A stretch of 64,000 nucleotides of DNA from Saposhnikovia divaricata (lineage: Eukaryota; Streptophyta; Magnoliopsida; Apiales; Apiaceae): the NCBI GenBank assembly GCA_036435485.1, contig CM071597.1:51009881-51073880 (forward strand). The letters are read 5' to 3'. A program made the position numbers and the translations under genes. Every line of letters starts with the position of its first letter. Position 1 is the stretch's first letter. Positions 1-12,290 of this stretch are shown here, in pieces. A model generated the notes under the pieces. It had not been told where the DNA came from and did no database searches. It saw only the letters and a list, made by a program, of their open reading frames with translations.

Positions 1-289
1 TACTTAGCACAATTCTAACAGTAGTCATCTTAACAACCGGAGAAAATATATCAGTATAGTCAATACCCTTTTTCTGTTGATAACCCTTGACTACTAACCT
101 CGCCTTGTATCTCTTGCTGCCATCAGGTTCTTCTTTGATTCGGAACACCCACTTATTCTGTAAAGCCTTCTTTCCTGCTGGTAACTCTGTTAAAGACCAA
201 GTCTCATTCTTCTCAAGAGAACTCATCTCTTCTTCCATGGCTGATTTCCACTGAACTGAATCATCCACCTGAACTGCCTCTGAATAACA
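1..289 (-). pseudogene. Copia A: reverse transcriptase N-terminus (cut by window edge)
   Basis: Read on the minus strand, this stretch continues the frame of the neighbouring gag-integrase ORF after one in-frame TAG at 290-292. It encodes the start of a Copia reverse transcriptase: the connection segment, then WVFRIKEEPDGS and a KARLVVKGYQQ-like motif, then the beginning of the palm domain (YTDIFSPVVKMTTVR). The rest lies beyond position 1. The frame is intact apart from the TAG, so the element probably lost pol expression by a single point change. Domain identity is secure; whether the TAG is a true mutation or is read through cannot be told from sequence. Confidence 0.85.
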
Positions 290-2635
290 CTACGGCTCTC
301 CATCCTCAGTCAATAACATATAATATGCTGAAGGAGAAAATCTTTGTGGTGGCCTCACAATTCTGCTAGATCTTCTTACCTCAGCCTGTGGAGTAACTGG
401 AACCGTGTCATTACCATTCCCCAAACTCCCACTATTTCCTGCAAGATCTTCTTCTGTAATCTCTTCAAGCACTGCTTTCTCTTTCTCATGTTGCTCCTTT
501 GCAAACTCAGAATCGACTGCAAGCTTATCCTTGTACACTGCACTTTCGTTAAAAGTAACATCTCTACTTCTAACGACCTTCTTTGTTAGTTCATCCCAGA
601 AACGGTAACCCATATCATCTGAGCCATAACCAATGAAGATACACTTCTTTGCTTTTGGATCAAGCTTGTCCCTGTCAGAGTCTTTAACACGCACATAAGA
701 AACACAACCAAAAACTCGCAAGTGTGAAAGATTTACCTCCTTTTTCTGCCACTCTTCTTCAGGAATCTTGAACCCCAAAGGAACTGAAGGTCCTCTGTTT
801 ATGAGATACGCTGCTGTGCTAACTGCATCTGCCCAAAAAGTCTTTGGCAACCCTGCATGCAATCTCATACTCTTGGCCCTCTCATTCAAGGTTCTATTCA
901 TGCGCTCTGCAACACCATTCTGCTGCGGTGTCTCTGGAATTGTTTTGATCATTCTAATCCCATATTCTACGCAATAGCTTTTAAACTCATCACTACTGTA
1001 CTCACCACCATTATCTGACATCAAACTCTTAATCTTCAAACCGGTCTGATTTTCAACTTCGGTCTTCCACTTCTTGAAAGTAGCAAACACATCTGATTTA
1101 TTCTTCAAAAAATAAACCCATACCTTTCTAGTGGAATCGTCAATGAAAGTGACATAGTAGCGAGATCCTCCCAATGACGCAACTGTTATTGGACCATATA
1201 CATCTGTATGAACTAGCTCTAGCCTCTCAGCCTTGGGTGTCCTCCCTGATTTTGCAAAAGTAACTCGTTTCTGCTTTTTAAGAACACATGGCTCACAGAA
1301 CCCAACTTCAACATTCTTCAGCTCTGGAATCTTCCCCTTCGAAACTAACAGCTTCATACCCTTTTCACTCATATGACCAAGTCTTTGGTGCCACAAAGTT
1401 GAAGACCCAATCTCATCAGCAACTGTATTTGCTTCATAGCTAGATTGTTCAACTATGTACAACGTCCCCCTTTTCTCTCCACGAGCAACAACTAGATTCC
1501 CCTTTATAACCTTCCACTGTCCGTCTCCGAAAGTAACTCGATACCCTTCCTTATCTAACTGACCCACAGATATCAACATCTTCTTCAGTCCAGGAATGTA
1601 CCTTACATCTTTCAACGTCCAGCTAGTCCCCAAAGAGGTCTTGAGATTAATATCTCCCATGCCCGTAATATCCAGAGTCTCATCATCAGCAAGACGGACT
1701 TTACCAAAATTTCCAAGTCTGAAATTTAACATCAAATCCTTGCAAGGGGTAGCATGGAAAGATGCACCAGAATCCATAACCCACGATTCAACCGAACATT
1801 CAACACAACAAATCAAAGCATCATCACTCACCACCTCTTCAACTACATTAGCTGAATTATCCTCTTTCTTCTTTCCTTTAGGAGAAGCGGGAGCCGTACA
1901 CTGATTTCTGAAGTGACCTTTCTTCTGACAATTCCAACAAACAATCTCCTTGCGATCTTTGGACTGTCCTCTCTTCTGTGACTTCGATCTGCTACGCCCC
2001 TGATTCTGCCCCCTATCGGACTTTCTGCCTCTACTCTCAGTACTCAACAAGGAACCTGACGACTCTCCTGAGTTTCTCCTACGAATATCTTCTCCAAGAA
2101 TCGCATCTCGAACTCCATCAAAAGTCATCTTACTGCTCCCAGATGAATTACAAATAGCAGTGACAAATCCTGACCAACTTTCAGGTAACGAGGATACCAA
2201 CAATAAGGCTTGTACTTCATCATCGAATTTAATATCCACTGATGTCAATCTTGATAGGATAGAGTTAAATTCGTTCACATGATCAACAACACAATCACCT
2301 TCATTCAATTTTGTGGCAAACAACAAGCGACACAAATATACCTTATTCGAAGCAGACAGCTTCTCATACATATTTGATAACGCCTTGATCAATCCATAAG
2401 TTGTCGTTTCCTTGACGATATTGTAAGCAACGTTCTTCGCCAAAGTCAATCTGACAACACCCAGAGCCTGCCTATCCAATAGCTTCCAATCTTTTTCATC
2501 CATCTTTTCTGGCTTCTTCTCCTCCAGCGGTTCGTGTAGTTTTTTCTGATACAAATAATCTTCAATTTGCATCTTCCAAAACCCAAAATCTTTGCCATCA
2601 AATTTGTCGATCTTTACTTTTCCTTCTTCTGCCAT
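290..2635 (-). CDS. Copia A (Tork/TNT1-like) gag-protease-integrase polyprotein
   Basis: This is the polyprotein of a Ty1/Copia retrotransposon, about 781 residues. I chose the ATG at 2635 (MAEEGK); an upstream GTG is in frame but unlikely. Domains in order: a gag region with the DUF4219/UBN2-type start (FDGKDFGFWKMQIEDYL), a basic RS-rich stretch, a CCHC zinc knuckle (CWNCQKKGHFRNQC, about residue 235), the protease motif MDSGASFHATP (about 285), the GAG-pre-integrase motif LWHQRLGHMSEKGM (about 415), and an integrase core with D in HTDVYGP, D in SDNGGEY and E in NGVAERMNR. It resembles TNT1-94-type proteins. The frame ends at a TAG just before reverse transcriptase, which is in the same frame beyond the stop. 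The element sits inside older Copia B. Confidence 0.93.
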   Translation of the reverse strand: MAEEGKVKIDKFDGKDFGFWKMQIEDYLYQKKLHEPLEEKKPEKMDEKDWKLLDRQALGVVRLTLAKNVAYNIVKETTTYGLIKALSNMYEKLSASNKVYLCRLLFATKLNEGDCVVDHVNEFNSILSRLTSVDIKFDDEVQALLLVSSLPESWSGFVTAICNSSGSSKMTFDGVRDAILGEDIRRRNSGESSGSLLSTESRGRKSDRGQNQGRSRSKSQKRGQSKDRKEIVCWNCQKKGHFRNQCTAPASPKGKKKEDNSANVVEEVVSDDALICCVECSVESWVMDSGASFHATPCKDLMLNFRLGNFGKVRLADDETLDITGMGDINLKTSLGTSWTLKDVRYIPGLKKMLISVGQLDKEGYRVTFGDGQWKVIKGNLVVARGEKRGTLYIVEQSSYEANTVADEIGSSTLWHQRLGHMSEKGMKLLVSKGKIPELKNVEVGFCEPCVLKKQKRVTFAKSGRTPKAERLELVHTDVYGPITVASLGGSRYYVTFIDDSTRKVWVYFLKNKSDVFATFKKWKTEVENQTGLKIKSLMSDNGGEYSSDEFKSYCVEYGIRMIKTIPETPQQNGVAERMNRTLNERAKSMRLHAGLPKTFWADAVSTAAYLINRGPSVPLGFKIPEEEWQKKEVNLSHLRVFGCVSYVRVKDSDRDKLDPKAKKCIFIGYGSDDMGYRFWDELTKKVVRSRDVTFNESAVYKDKLAVDSEFAKEQHEKEKAVLEEITEEDLAGNSGSLGNGNDTVPVTPQAEVRRSSRIVRPPQRFSPSAYYMLLTEDGEP

Positions 2636-2660
2636 CGCTCCCACTCGCCTGAAAACCTAG

Positions 2661-2672
2661 GCTCTGATACCA
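2661..2672 (-). other. Copia A primer binding site (initiator tRNA-Met)
   Basis: On the minus strand TGGTATCAGAGC follows two bases after the LTR end. It is complementary to the 3' end of plant initiator tRNA-Met, the usual primer of Copia reverse transcription. It fixes the strand of the element and the inner edge of the 5' LTR. Confidence 0.9.
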
Positions 2673-2674
2673 GT

Positions 2675-3009
2675 TGTTGAGTATACAACAACGAAAGCAA
2701 AACTAAAAGCGAATAAACAAGAACAAGAAAATAACGACAATCACACAAGACAAAGATTTACGTGGTTCGGAAATTCCTACTCCACAAGCCGCACTAATTT
2801 TGTATTGATCTCTCACAATTGTGTTGTGTTGTGTTATGTTATGTTACAATTACATGAGTATTTATAAGAGAAGAAACTGGGTCAACCAATCAGAGTCTAA
2901 TTCTGAAATTCCTAACTCTAATCCTAACTCTAATTAGAGTCCAATTCAGGAATTCCCAAGTCAAATCAGAAACCAATTCTGAAACCTAATAGACTCCACA
3001 AACCCAACA
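2675..3009 (-). mobile_element. Copia A 5' LTR (335 bp)
   Basis: The segment begins TGTTGAG and ends CCCAACA, a TG...CA terminus with TGTTG/CAACA inverted ends. The tRNA-Met primer site lies just inside it. It carries the TACGTGGTTCGG motif also found in the LTR at 51180-51849. At 3010 the sequence switches without transition into the reading frame of an older Copia reverse transcriptase, so this LTR marks the edge of a nested insertion. The partner LTR is outside the window, so the target duplication (expected GTAGG, 3010-3014) cannot be checked. Confidence 0.88.
2859..2866 (-). promoter_or_regulatory. TATA box of Copia A LTR
   Basis: TATAAATA on the minus strand lies about 145 bases into the LTR, a normal position for the U3 promoter of a short Copia LTR. 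Transcription would run leftward through gag-pol. Confidence 0.6.
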
Positions 3010-3781
3010 GTAGGATCAAGAAGAGCATTGCCATCAAAGCGAGACAACTTAGTACCTGACGCGCTAGGAGTACTGATCGGTTTGCATGCCACCATTGACG
3101 CTTTCATCAGAATTTCTTGTATATAACGCCTCTGAGATAAAATGAAACCAGAATTCTGGGGAATAACTTCGACTCCAAGAAAAAAATAAAGAGGCCCCAT
3201 ATCTGATATGGCAAACTCTTGTCCAAGGCGAAGAAGAACTGATTGCACAAAGCTCTTAGAACTTCCAGTGACCACCATGTCATCAACATACACAAGAATA
3301 TAACAGGTAACCTCGGCTTTATTATATATAAATAATGAACCATCAGTACGAGAAGCATAAAACCCCATTTGTATAAGGAAAGAACTTAGACGCTCAAACC
3401 AAGTACGAGACGATTGCCTCAGACCATATATAGACTTATGAAGTTTGCATACATATTGAGGATGTAAAGCATCCTTGAATCCCGGAGGTTGTGTCATGTA
3501 GACCTCTTCATCGAGTGTTCCATACAAGAAAGCATTTTGTATATCAAGCTGATGTGTATGCCAACCACGAGAAAGTGCCATGGACAAAATAATGCGAATA
3601 GCAGTAGCCTTCACGACTGGACTATATGTCTCCAAAAAGTCAATGCCATGTACCCGGTTAAAGCTACGAGCAACAAGTCGTGCTTTGAAACGGTCTATTG
3701 AACCATCTGATTTTTTTCTTTGATTTGTACACCCATTTACAAGTGACTAGATTCATGTCAGATCTGTACGGTACGAGTGAC
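3010..3781 (-). pseudogene. Copia B: reverse transcriptase fragment, palm domain
   Basis: A minus-strand Copia reverse transcriptase: METYSPVVKATAIR, QLDIQNAFLYGTL, KSIYGLRQSSRTWFERL, the catalytic YVDDMVVTGS and GPLYFFLGVEV. The N-terminal part near 3708-3781 (LVTCKWVYKSK) is in another frame; a run of seven T at 3711-3717 (A on the coding strand) is the likely frameshift. The left end is cut at 3010 by the LTR of Copia A. The right end is cut at 3781 by LTR1, and the same protein resumes at 12291, where the words end ...NNLWSL just as this piece begins VPYRSDM. RNase H is missing. Confidence 0.9.
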
Positions 3782-4466
3782 TGTAACGCCCCGACTTCCC
3801 AATACTGAAAATATACTTTTTATAATAAAATAGACTTTGATACAGGGGAATTTTAGAAAAATTCGGCATGAAGTATTCATAAATCGAACTATCCACCTGT
3901 ATGTAGAATTTAATACACCAACGATTCCTCACCGAGGATCGATTCCAGGTTATGGTATGAAACAAGAATCTAAACTATACAAATTATTACAATTTCTTCC
4001 ACTACTCTGAATACAATTACTACACCGCCTAATCTGTAACTTAATTCCAATCCGTGCTTACCCGCTCTAGCTTCGAGATCTATCCTATGTAGGCTGCCTC
4101 ATTGTTCTCATATGACTTGTCAGATGTAGACATCCACCCTTAATCCTAACTGAAAGGTTAGGGAAAATAAAGCAAGAGTGAGCCAACAACGTTCAGCAAG
4201 TGATCAATATAGTGAAACAACAATATTTCAATGATTCATTGATGAGCAATATCAATTTCCAAACTATCTCAAAGCAATAACTCAATTTCTATCATAGCAT
4301 AAAACTTTCCATTTTTCTTTAAATCATAACCTTTTTCTCAAAAACGTTTCTTTCCATCAAAACATACTTTTCATAAAACTCTTTAAAAACATTTAAGTTG
4401 ATTGTATTATTATCCTTATTACGGACAATACGGGTGATCAGCCACGTAAAGTCCCCCTTCCTTGGA

Positions 4467-4587
4467 AATTGGGTTCCCAATTAGGCAACACATTGGCCTT
4501 TAATGCTGGACTAGGGGAACCACCCCTAGCCTCTTACGCTAAATAAAAAGTGCTGGACCAGGGGAACCACCCCTAGCCTCTTACGCT
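4467..4587. repeat. Hairpin cluster with duplicated GCTGGAC...CCTCTTACGCT module
   Basis: AATTGGG/CCCAATT (4467-4482) forms a 7-bp hairpin. Two copies of a unit of about 37 bp follow (4504-4540 and 4551-4587), each TGCTGGAC, then a GGGG/CCCC hairpin, then AGCCTCTTACGCT. The first copy has a perfect CTAGGGG/CCCCTAG stem; the second keeps only AGGGG/CCCCT. The same frame with a different stem recurs in LTR2. Confidence 0.75.
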
Positions 4588-6129
4588 TCTCCAATCTATA
4601 ACTAATTTTATTAACAATTAAAACATTTCACTTTTCAGTCCTTAAACTCACTAATAACAGATCAGCCCAGTATAAGGAATTTTAAAACATCCTTAAATAA
4701 TTACGCCATTTTAATAAGCAGCAAATAAAAGATAAATGGTCCAAGAAGCATTTGATATATAAAGAGTTATAAACAACATGGCAATAAAATTTACTAAACA
4801 TGGTATGGTTCAACATAACAGAATCATATATCAACAAGGGAACATAAATAGATTAAAGAATAAAGCAATTGATAAGATGCTCAAAATTGAACAGAATTTA
4901 TAAAATAATCAAGGAATGAAGAAATATGAAGTTCACATGAAGATTTGAGTTACCACATTTGGTTTTAAATTAATTTTGTCCAAATTACCAAAATGGTAGA
5001 GTCACTTTATATAGTTTGAAACCACATAAAAGATTTAAATAGCTTAAAACAAATATTCAAGAAATTCTTAATTATCCAAAATCTCACTCTCGTCGGCTAA
5101 GCACTGATAGGCTTTAGCTGCCAAACCGACCTGACAATAATAAGTTGAATAAATAAGAAGATCTCAAATCATTCTCGGCTTTAATCATCACTGAGCAACA
5201 CATGCTTCAACGACAATATAAACCTCGAATTATAATAATTTAAAGAAAACATTCCTTGAAAGAATATTTATTGTGGAAAGATTATAATTTATACCCAGGA
5301 ATCATACTAAAAGATTTTTATAAATTTTTAAATCTTAGATTTCCTCTGTTTAAAAATATTACTTAATTACTTTTGAAGAATATAAAATAATACACAACTG
5401 AGGAATCCCATAAAATACCATGTATTAGAATATTAATAAAAATGAGGAATATTTATATAAAATAATTTTTTTTTAAAAAAATCAACACCTGAACGATAGG
5501 TGCAGGGAATCAACAATTGAAAAATATTTTTGAAAATAAACACTTGAATACTAGTTGAGGAAAATTATCACCTGAAATAAAAATAAGGGGTATAGACCCT
5601 AGCGAAACGATTTGGAAGAAAGCCTCACAATTAATAAGGACAGATTTATATCATTCAAAATAAATATGATGGGTATGAATGCTTGCAAGAAAAAGATTCG
5701 AAAGAACATATAAACAAAACAGAAGGGTTCACATCACTTGAACGATAAGTAAGGATAGTAAACTTGCCTCAATACACAGGGTTCCCATTTTCCAATACTT
5801 TAACACTTTATCACTTTACATCCGTCTCTACTTTATATTTCACCTTTCTTCGATCACACATCCACCTTTCCTTTATCACTTGTCAGTCCCGATAAGTATC
5901 TCCTTCCTCTACATTCCATCTACATATGCACGGGCTCTTAGCTGGCCTCCTATGCGTACCTATATACAGGTAAAGTACTACTTCAGTACGCTCATAACCG
6001 TAACCGTCTAACTCTGTTATACCCGAACGCGTCCTAATACGCTTTACAATTAACACATATAGTTCACACAGATCATATTCTCGAAATAGTAACATATAAT
6101 CACATAAGCACTTAGCACGTATTATTCTC

Positions 6130-6133
6130 TTAC

Positions 6134-6172
<39 letters not shown>

Positions 6173-6182
6173 CATATATATC
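6130..6182. repeat. (TA)n microsatellite in LTR1
   Basis: Interrupted TA dinucleotide runs with occasional CA units. It gives spurious reading frames rich in Tyr and Ile and has no coding value. Confidence 0.9.
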
Positions 6183-7204
6183 ATATCCATTTACAATAAT
6201 CCTTATCAAATTACTATAAAAGTCACAAAGTAATTCGAACAAAAATCGAAAAGCACCTCCTCTAAAATATGACGTAACCTGTCGGAATATAATCAACCCG
6301 ATCAATGTGACGCCCCTGGATCCGGGGTCATGGATCCGGGCCATCACGGTCCAATTTCCGATCAATATCCATATCTCTTGAGTCTTTTTTTTTATAACTT
6401 AATACTTATGCAATTGACCCCACACTAATACATACACACACCAGTCATATGCTCATAGAACAACATCCACAATATTAAAAGTTTAAAGTTAACAGTTATT
6501 ACAAACCCAGAATTCTACTAAGTACATTGTTGAATAATACTTCTACAGGAAGCATTTCAACAACCAAAAGTTTATTACAAACTTACACACTTAATTTACA
6601 TAAGTCTACTAAGCCCGTTTCGCTTGTCACTACCTCGGGGATGGTCGTCAGCACTCGCTCAAAAGGTCGCCTTTCCCTTACCCTCTTGCGGGGTGTAATG
6701 TGTAGAATCGGCATGGGACCTAGCTGCTATATACATAAGTGCCAAGAGTGAGCTATAATAGCTCAGCAAGATAATATTGTAAACTAGAATTTAAAATGTG
6801 AACAGGTATACATATATATACATATATAAGCAGAAACCAATTATAATCCTTAAGGAAGAATCAAGCTCTTATTTAATAATACATCATCCACTTACTATTA
6901 TAAGAAAGAAATCTAAAATAATATAATATCAGTTTCTCTTCATCTGTAACTATAATTCCATCATCTCATATCATTATTCTGTTTTCAGTATAGAAATCTG
7001 AAAACCACTTTCAATTCTTTCTTTCAAGTTTTTTTTGGGGATTTTCACTGTTGCCGAATACGTAAGGACGATGATCAGTCGCCCTCCGTACCCGTCCTTT
7101 TTACTACCGGTAGAAGGAGGAAGGTACACCACTACATCCCCCTGGAGGAAGGTACACCACTACATCCTCCTTCGGCAACTCTTGGGCCGAGATAAAATAT
7201 TGAT

Positions 7205-7239
7205 TGCTGGACTGTGCGGCACACAGCCTCCTACGCTTT
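7205..7239. repeat. TGCTGGAC-hairpin-CTCCTACGCT module in LTR2
   Basis: Here the stem is CTGTG/CACAG instead of the CTAGGGG/CCCCTAG of LTR1, but the flanks GCTGGAC and AGCCTC-TACGCT are conserved. Stem bases differ while pairing is kept. Confidence 0.65.
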
Positions 7240-7735
7240 TTGTTGCTATCCCCCTTTTTATCAAATCATTATTCCATTTATAAAATATCATTCCACATTT
7301 CCATTTTCTCGCTTTCATTTCCACATATCATTCACTCATATCATTTCCATTCTCGCACATTACTTCTATAAAATATTTATATATATATATAACATAATAC
7401 TTTGATTATGATCCAGACATCTCTTTCATATTCAAGAAATCAAATATACTTTTATATTCATAAAATATTCCGTCTATTTTAAGAGTAGTAAATAATAATC
7501 AAATAAGATTTATTAAACCACTGATACTCAAAAAGAATATTTTTAATATAGTATTATAAACCATATAACCCTAGATAATAACTGATACCATTCCCTTTCA
7601 TATCTCTTTTACCATAGAGCATATTCGCTTCATTCGTAATCATCTCTATATCCATATTTCATAAATCATATCCATCTCTCTTTAATTTCCCAAAATCAAG
7701 GAAATATATTCTTTGCAACATAGCAACAATAGCAT

Positions 7736-7737
<2 letters not shown>

Positions 7738-7771
<34 letters not shown>
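7738..7771. repeat. (TA)n microsatellite in LTR2
   Basis: About 16 uninterrupted TA units; simple repeat. Confidence 0.92.
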
Positions 7772-7772
<1 letters not shown>

Positions 7773-10700
7773 CATGATATCATTTTTATTCCGAAGATAA
7801 ATAATTTTCAAAGTAAAGATAGAAGAAATCTTGCCTCGATCTCTTATCCCAAGAGGAATGACCCGGTGTTCGTCTCGAGTATCTATAGAAACGAAAAGGA
7901 TCACCATCAAAACATATTCCACTTAACCCTTAGATACATATATAATAACACCCTTGACTCCTAATATAAGTTTAACATACCATTTACAGACCAAAAATTT
8001 CAAGAACCTATCCATTTTTAGACTAGATAAGTTTCACCGTCTTTTCACCATTTTCTTAACAACCACTCTCGGTTGTAAAATTTCTCATAAAATATAAATT
8101 CCAAATTTTGACACAAGGTCAGTGGGGTTTGACTCTTTGCTCAACCTACTATTTTTCCCCAAAATTTCATAATATTTAAAGATGTTTAGTAATTAAGGCC
8201 TCAAAGTTGACACAATTGCATTTTCTCGGTTTCCGGACGACTTTCACTAAAACTCACATTTCTCCTAAACCGTTCATCAGATTTTAACGTACTTTATATC
8301 AAAACGATCTATGAACCAAGATCTATCCCCTCATGGTCAGTTGGTACCTTGTACAGAACATTAACCCTTCGGACATGACTCTCAAAAACAGGGCATCTTT
8401 AGGTTAAACTAAAATCGGGCATTATAACGGCTATACTTTTATACTTTCCAAAATATTACTCCTCCAAATCCATCATCCACCATATACACCATCACCTACA
8501 CCATGTGGTCATCTTACCAACCATGGTTACAAGCACATACTCCTTTCATATTCAATCAAAACACATATCCACAACTATATAATCAAGATTTCATGGTTTA
8601 TATCACTTAACTTCTAAACTAACCCAAGATCAACCATAAACTCAAAAGAGTGAGAACATTTATACCTTCCTTTGAAGCTTTAAAACTCTTAATAAGGGCT
8701 TGTAGTCCTTGATTCACCTTGATACAACCTTAATATACCTTAATCTTTCAAAACAAAACACAAGATTCATATAAGTTACTATTCATCTATCACTTTGTAA
8801 AATTCATATAAAATCGAAAAATAGGAATTTTTACCACATCTTGGCCTCTTCATAAGCTTTGTTTTGAGTCCTAGTTCATCAGATTTGAAGCTTCCTAGCT
8901 AGGGTTTTGAGCCCCATCTTTCCACTGGACAGAAACTGGACAGATTTGTTTCCCCAACTTTGAGCATGGATTTGACTAGGCTATACTACTTGGATTGCTA
9001 TGAAATTTTGAGCGAATATTACCCATGGAGTGAAGAAGCTATGGTTAAAATTTGGTGATTTTAGAAGCTCTAGATTGGGAGATATGAATTTTTCTTTAAG
9101 GTGGGTTTTTGCTGGGCAGTTTTGGAGAGGTTGTATTTTGCTTGCTTTTAACTTGGATAATGACCACAAATGTGATATCTATCTCTTAACACCAGCTCCT
9201 TATCTCTTAATCAAGTGGCTTTGAAGTCCACCAATCACAAAACTCCTTGCTTAGCTTCTTTTAGAAGATTTATTCACTTGATGGTGTATTTACTAGTCTA
9301 ACCTTGCCCTTTCACTATATTTGCTCTTCTAGCCTTGCCCCTTCAATATTTCCATAAGCCACTCACTTAATTACTTGTATTTACAGCTCCTTGGAGCCTC
9401 TTGGACCTGCATGGCTTAGGTTTTGGGCCTTAGGGCTTTTGGGTTGGGCTTTGGATAAAGTTCTCTCGTCGTTTGATTCATCGAATGATTTCTGTGATCG
9501 TCTAAGTGGTTTTTCCTTTGTAAATTCCTTGGATATATAATATCCTCTCCCACATAATATATTAGTGTGCTAGGGTGATTCTAATCCTCAAGTAGGTATT
9601 AGATCCAATATCCTTGGTATATTCTCTTTTTCTCAGAAGTTACTCTCCCGGTTATCTCTCGGGTTCTCAAGCATTCTCAAACTCGTTTAACAATCTAAAT
9701 TCCCTTAACTTAATAATTCCCTGGTTTAACCTAATTTCACATATTCCTCAAAGTATCCACCCTTTTTATATTCCATACTCTTTAATATCCAATACACTTG
9801 TGCTCCATTGAAATCAAACAATTTAAAAATCTATACTCATGAATTTCTGAAATCCGTCGTCGTTTCAAGTCACTCATTTTTATAGTACTATACTACTATT
9901 GTTTCTGATTATTCATTTTCTGTTTCAATTATAGGGTACCTACATACCATTTCCTTAAATCCTCAAAATCATATTCATTTAGGTACTGTAGCATTGCAAA
10001 AGTTAGGGTTATTACAATCAATAATCGAACAATCCAATAATCAGGTACCAACTCCATTTATACTTACAAAATGCAAAATATACTAATATACGAACTTGAC
10101 CTGCCTCTGACAATCCGTATACGTAATACAGAAATGTATATATAACTATACGATCAAAATGTACATATAAATGTGCGTATAGATTATTTTATACTTATAA
10201 TCAAATTAATACATTCAGTGATGATTTAACAATTATAATTATAAGTATTAACAATACAGACATCATTCTTAAGTCACATACAACACATTTTTAGCCCTAA
10301 TGAAAGTTTACTAAATAGGACACATAATCAACTATGACCTAAATAACCATCTTCTGAATACATCACAATCTCAAACAATACTTTACAGCCCCACTAATTA
10401 CAATCATTATTCACCAAGGATTTAAAAAAAAACTTTAAATACTAATTCCCTCCTTTTAATTATTATTATTATTACTATTATTATACACACGGACCATTTC
10501 CATCTTTTGTTCTCGTTTTCTTTTTATCACTATCATACATGTAAACTCTTACTATTTAATCCGATACAACTCTTTAGTTAATCCCTCAATCACTCGGCAT
10601 CACCATTCTAAGTCTAACACATAAATAATTCCTTAAACAATTTCACCCACATTCCTTTTACATACACTTGAACCATTACCCACTCACAAAATTACCTCTC

Positions 10701-12290
10701 AATCTCTCGACATTACTCCTTCCCCTGTACCAACATCTACACCAAGCACATACATGATTTAACACACTGCACACAACTAACGCAATTCAACACCATTATC
10801 ACAATTCTTATCATAAAAAAAAATCGGATAAACTAAGCATTTGACTTGAATTAACGCAGATACAATATTAGTAAAAATGAAACCACTGTACGAGTATTCA
10901 CAACCCAATTTCAAATCATTAAATAATTCAACCGAACCAGATTCGTACAACATCTAATTTTGCAGCTAATTTAACAATATCATATAATCAAAAGTAATTA
11001 ACTAGGCTATCCATATAACACACAATTCCACCTGTAATCTCATCAAATACGCATAAATATGAAATTTCCGACTCATGTTCATCCTCGTCCTCCCCACCAC
11101 CTCTGGCCCTTCGAACTACAGGCCACCAAGAACACACATAAGACACCCCGAACACCACACCTGCACTACCTCACCATCACTCCACCCCAACGCAGCACAT
11201 ACACATAATTAACACCCCCAATCGATAAATCACTCATACCATAACTCGTCGGAACAGCAGCATCATGAACCCCTAACAATCGAAAGCCTCGTCACTACCA
11301 ATCGATGATACACACACCAGCAGCCAACTGTCCTCACCCGTATGCACACACACATAAGCAGTTTACACACACACAACCATGACTCGACACTCACAGAAAC
11401 AGTCACATCCATACGCTGATTTCACGCACACGTACACTGAATTGACAGAATCAAACGCCCCCTCCCCAGCTGAACATACCATGAGCTCCTACATACAAAC
11501 ACGTAGCCATACAATACATATACAGAGGTATTACTGTAAAGAAAGGGGGAGAGAGATGGAGGGAGAGATTGAGAAGAGAGATTTGGGAGGCAAGAGAGGA
11601 GAGATTTATTTGAGAGAAAAGGAAGAACTCTCTAGACTATTCAAGAGAGAGACAACAAGACTGAAAAAAAAATGAAATTGGGGGAGGGGCTGCCATTTAG
11701 AGGTGAGAAAAAAAAGGAAGGGAAAAAGGGTAATTACTCACCCAATTTCTCGTTTAAAATAATTTAAAAGCACTTTATATAATAGAAATTTAATAAGTAA
11801 TAACTGGGAAAATCTAAGTTTCATTTTTAAAATAAAGAGGATGAAATTATCTATCTCCCCATATTTTTAAAATATTTTTAGGATCAAAAATGAATTTTAT
11901 ATGAATTTTGGAAATTTTGATCCTTTAAATGCCATAAAATTCTTAAAATAATTTTAAAATACTTAAACACCCAAAATAATTCTTCCCATAATTTTAAAAA
12001 CTAAATAAATATACAAAGATATTATTACAAAAGATTTCATAATTTTTAATAACTCCGATGATTTTATAGAATTCCCAGAAGATCAATAATGCATGATTTA
12101 AATAGATTTAATCGTCAAATATACAAATAAAAATACACAGACTTACACGGCGCACATAAATCATTATATAAACATGCAAACACGATATCACATATAATTG
12201 ACCTTCTCAACAATATTCACATATTATAATCCATATTTAATATTAAATAAATATTTATAATTACGAAATTTTCTAGGGCGTTATAGTGAC

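Larger units (their letters stand above)
6306..10016 (-). mobile_element. LTR2: solo LTR (3711 bp) nested in LTR1
   Basis: It begins TGTGACGCCCC and ends GGGTTATTACA, flanked by ATCAA at 6301-6305 and 10017-10021. It has the GAGTGAGCT...AGCTCAGCAAG module near 6747-6775. It also shares blocks with LTR4, such as the AAGGAAGGTATAAA motif (minus strand) at 8658-8672 against 62688-62702. No open frame of transposon type was seen. It inserted into LTR1 after LTR1 had inserted into Copia B, a three-level nest. Removal by LTR-LTR recombination is the usual way such solo LTRs arise. Confidence 0.85.
3782..12285 (-). mobile_element. LTR1: large solo LTR of a Gypsy-type element, split by LTR2
   Basis: The segment begins TGTAACGCCCC and ends GGGCGTTATA, near-perfect inverted termini. 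It is flanked by GTGAC at 3777-3781 and 12286-12290. Removing it rejoins the Copia B reverse transcriptase exactly. Without the nested LTR2 and its duplication it is 4788 bp. It holds no retroviral-type coding frame, only low-complexity and AT-rich DNA, hairpins near 4460-4590, and a purine-rich GA tract at 11540-11660. The termini and the AGTGAGC...TTCAGCAAG module near 4170-4200 match LTR2, LTR3 and LTR4, so it is a solo LTR of a Tekay/Del-like family. Orientation (minus) is inferred by analogy with LTR3, which has a polypurine tract. Confidence 0.82.

Noticed and set aside
5883..6365. A 160-codon minus-strand frame in LTR1/LTR2
   Set aside because: It runs through a TA microsatellite and across the LTR1/LTR2 boundary, so it cannot be an inherited gene.
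11379..11675. 98-codon plus-strand frame at the GA-rich tract of LTR1
   Set aside because: Purine-tract composition, no homology, inside a solo LTR.
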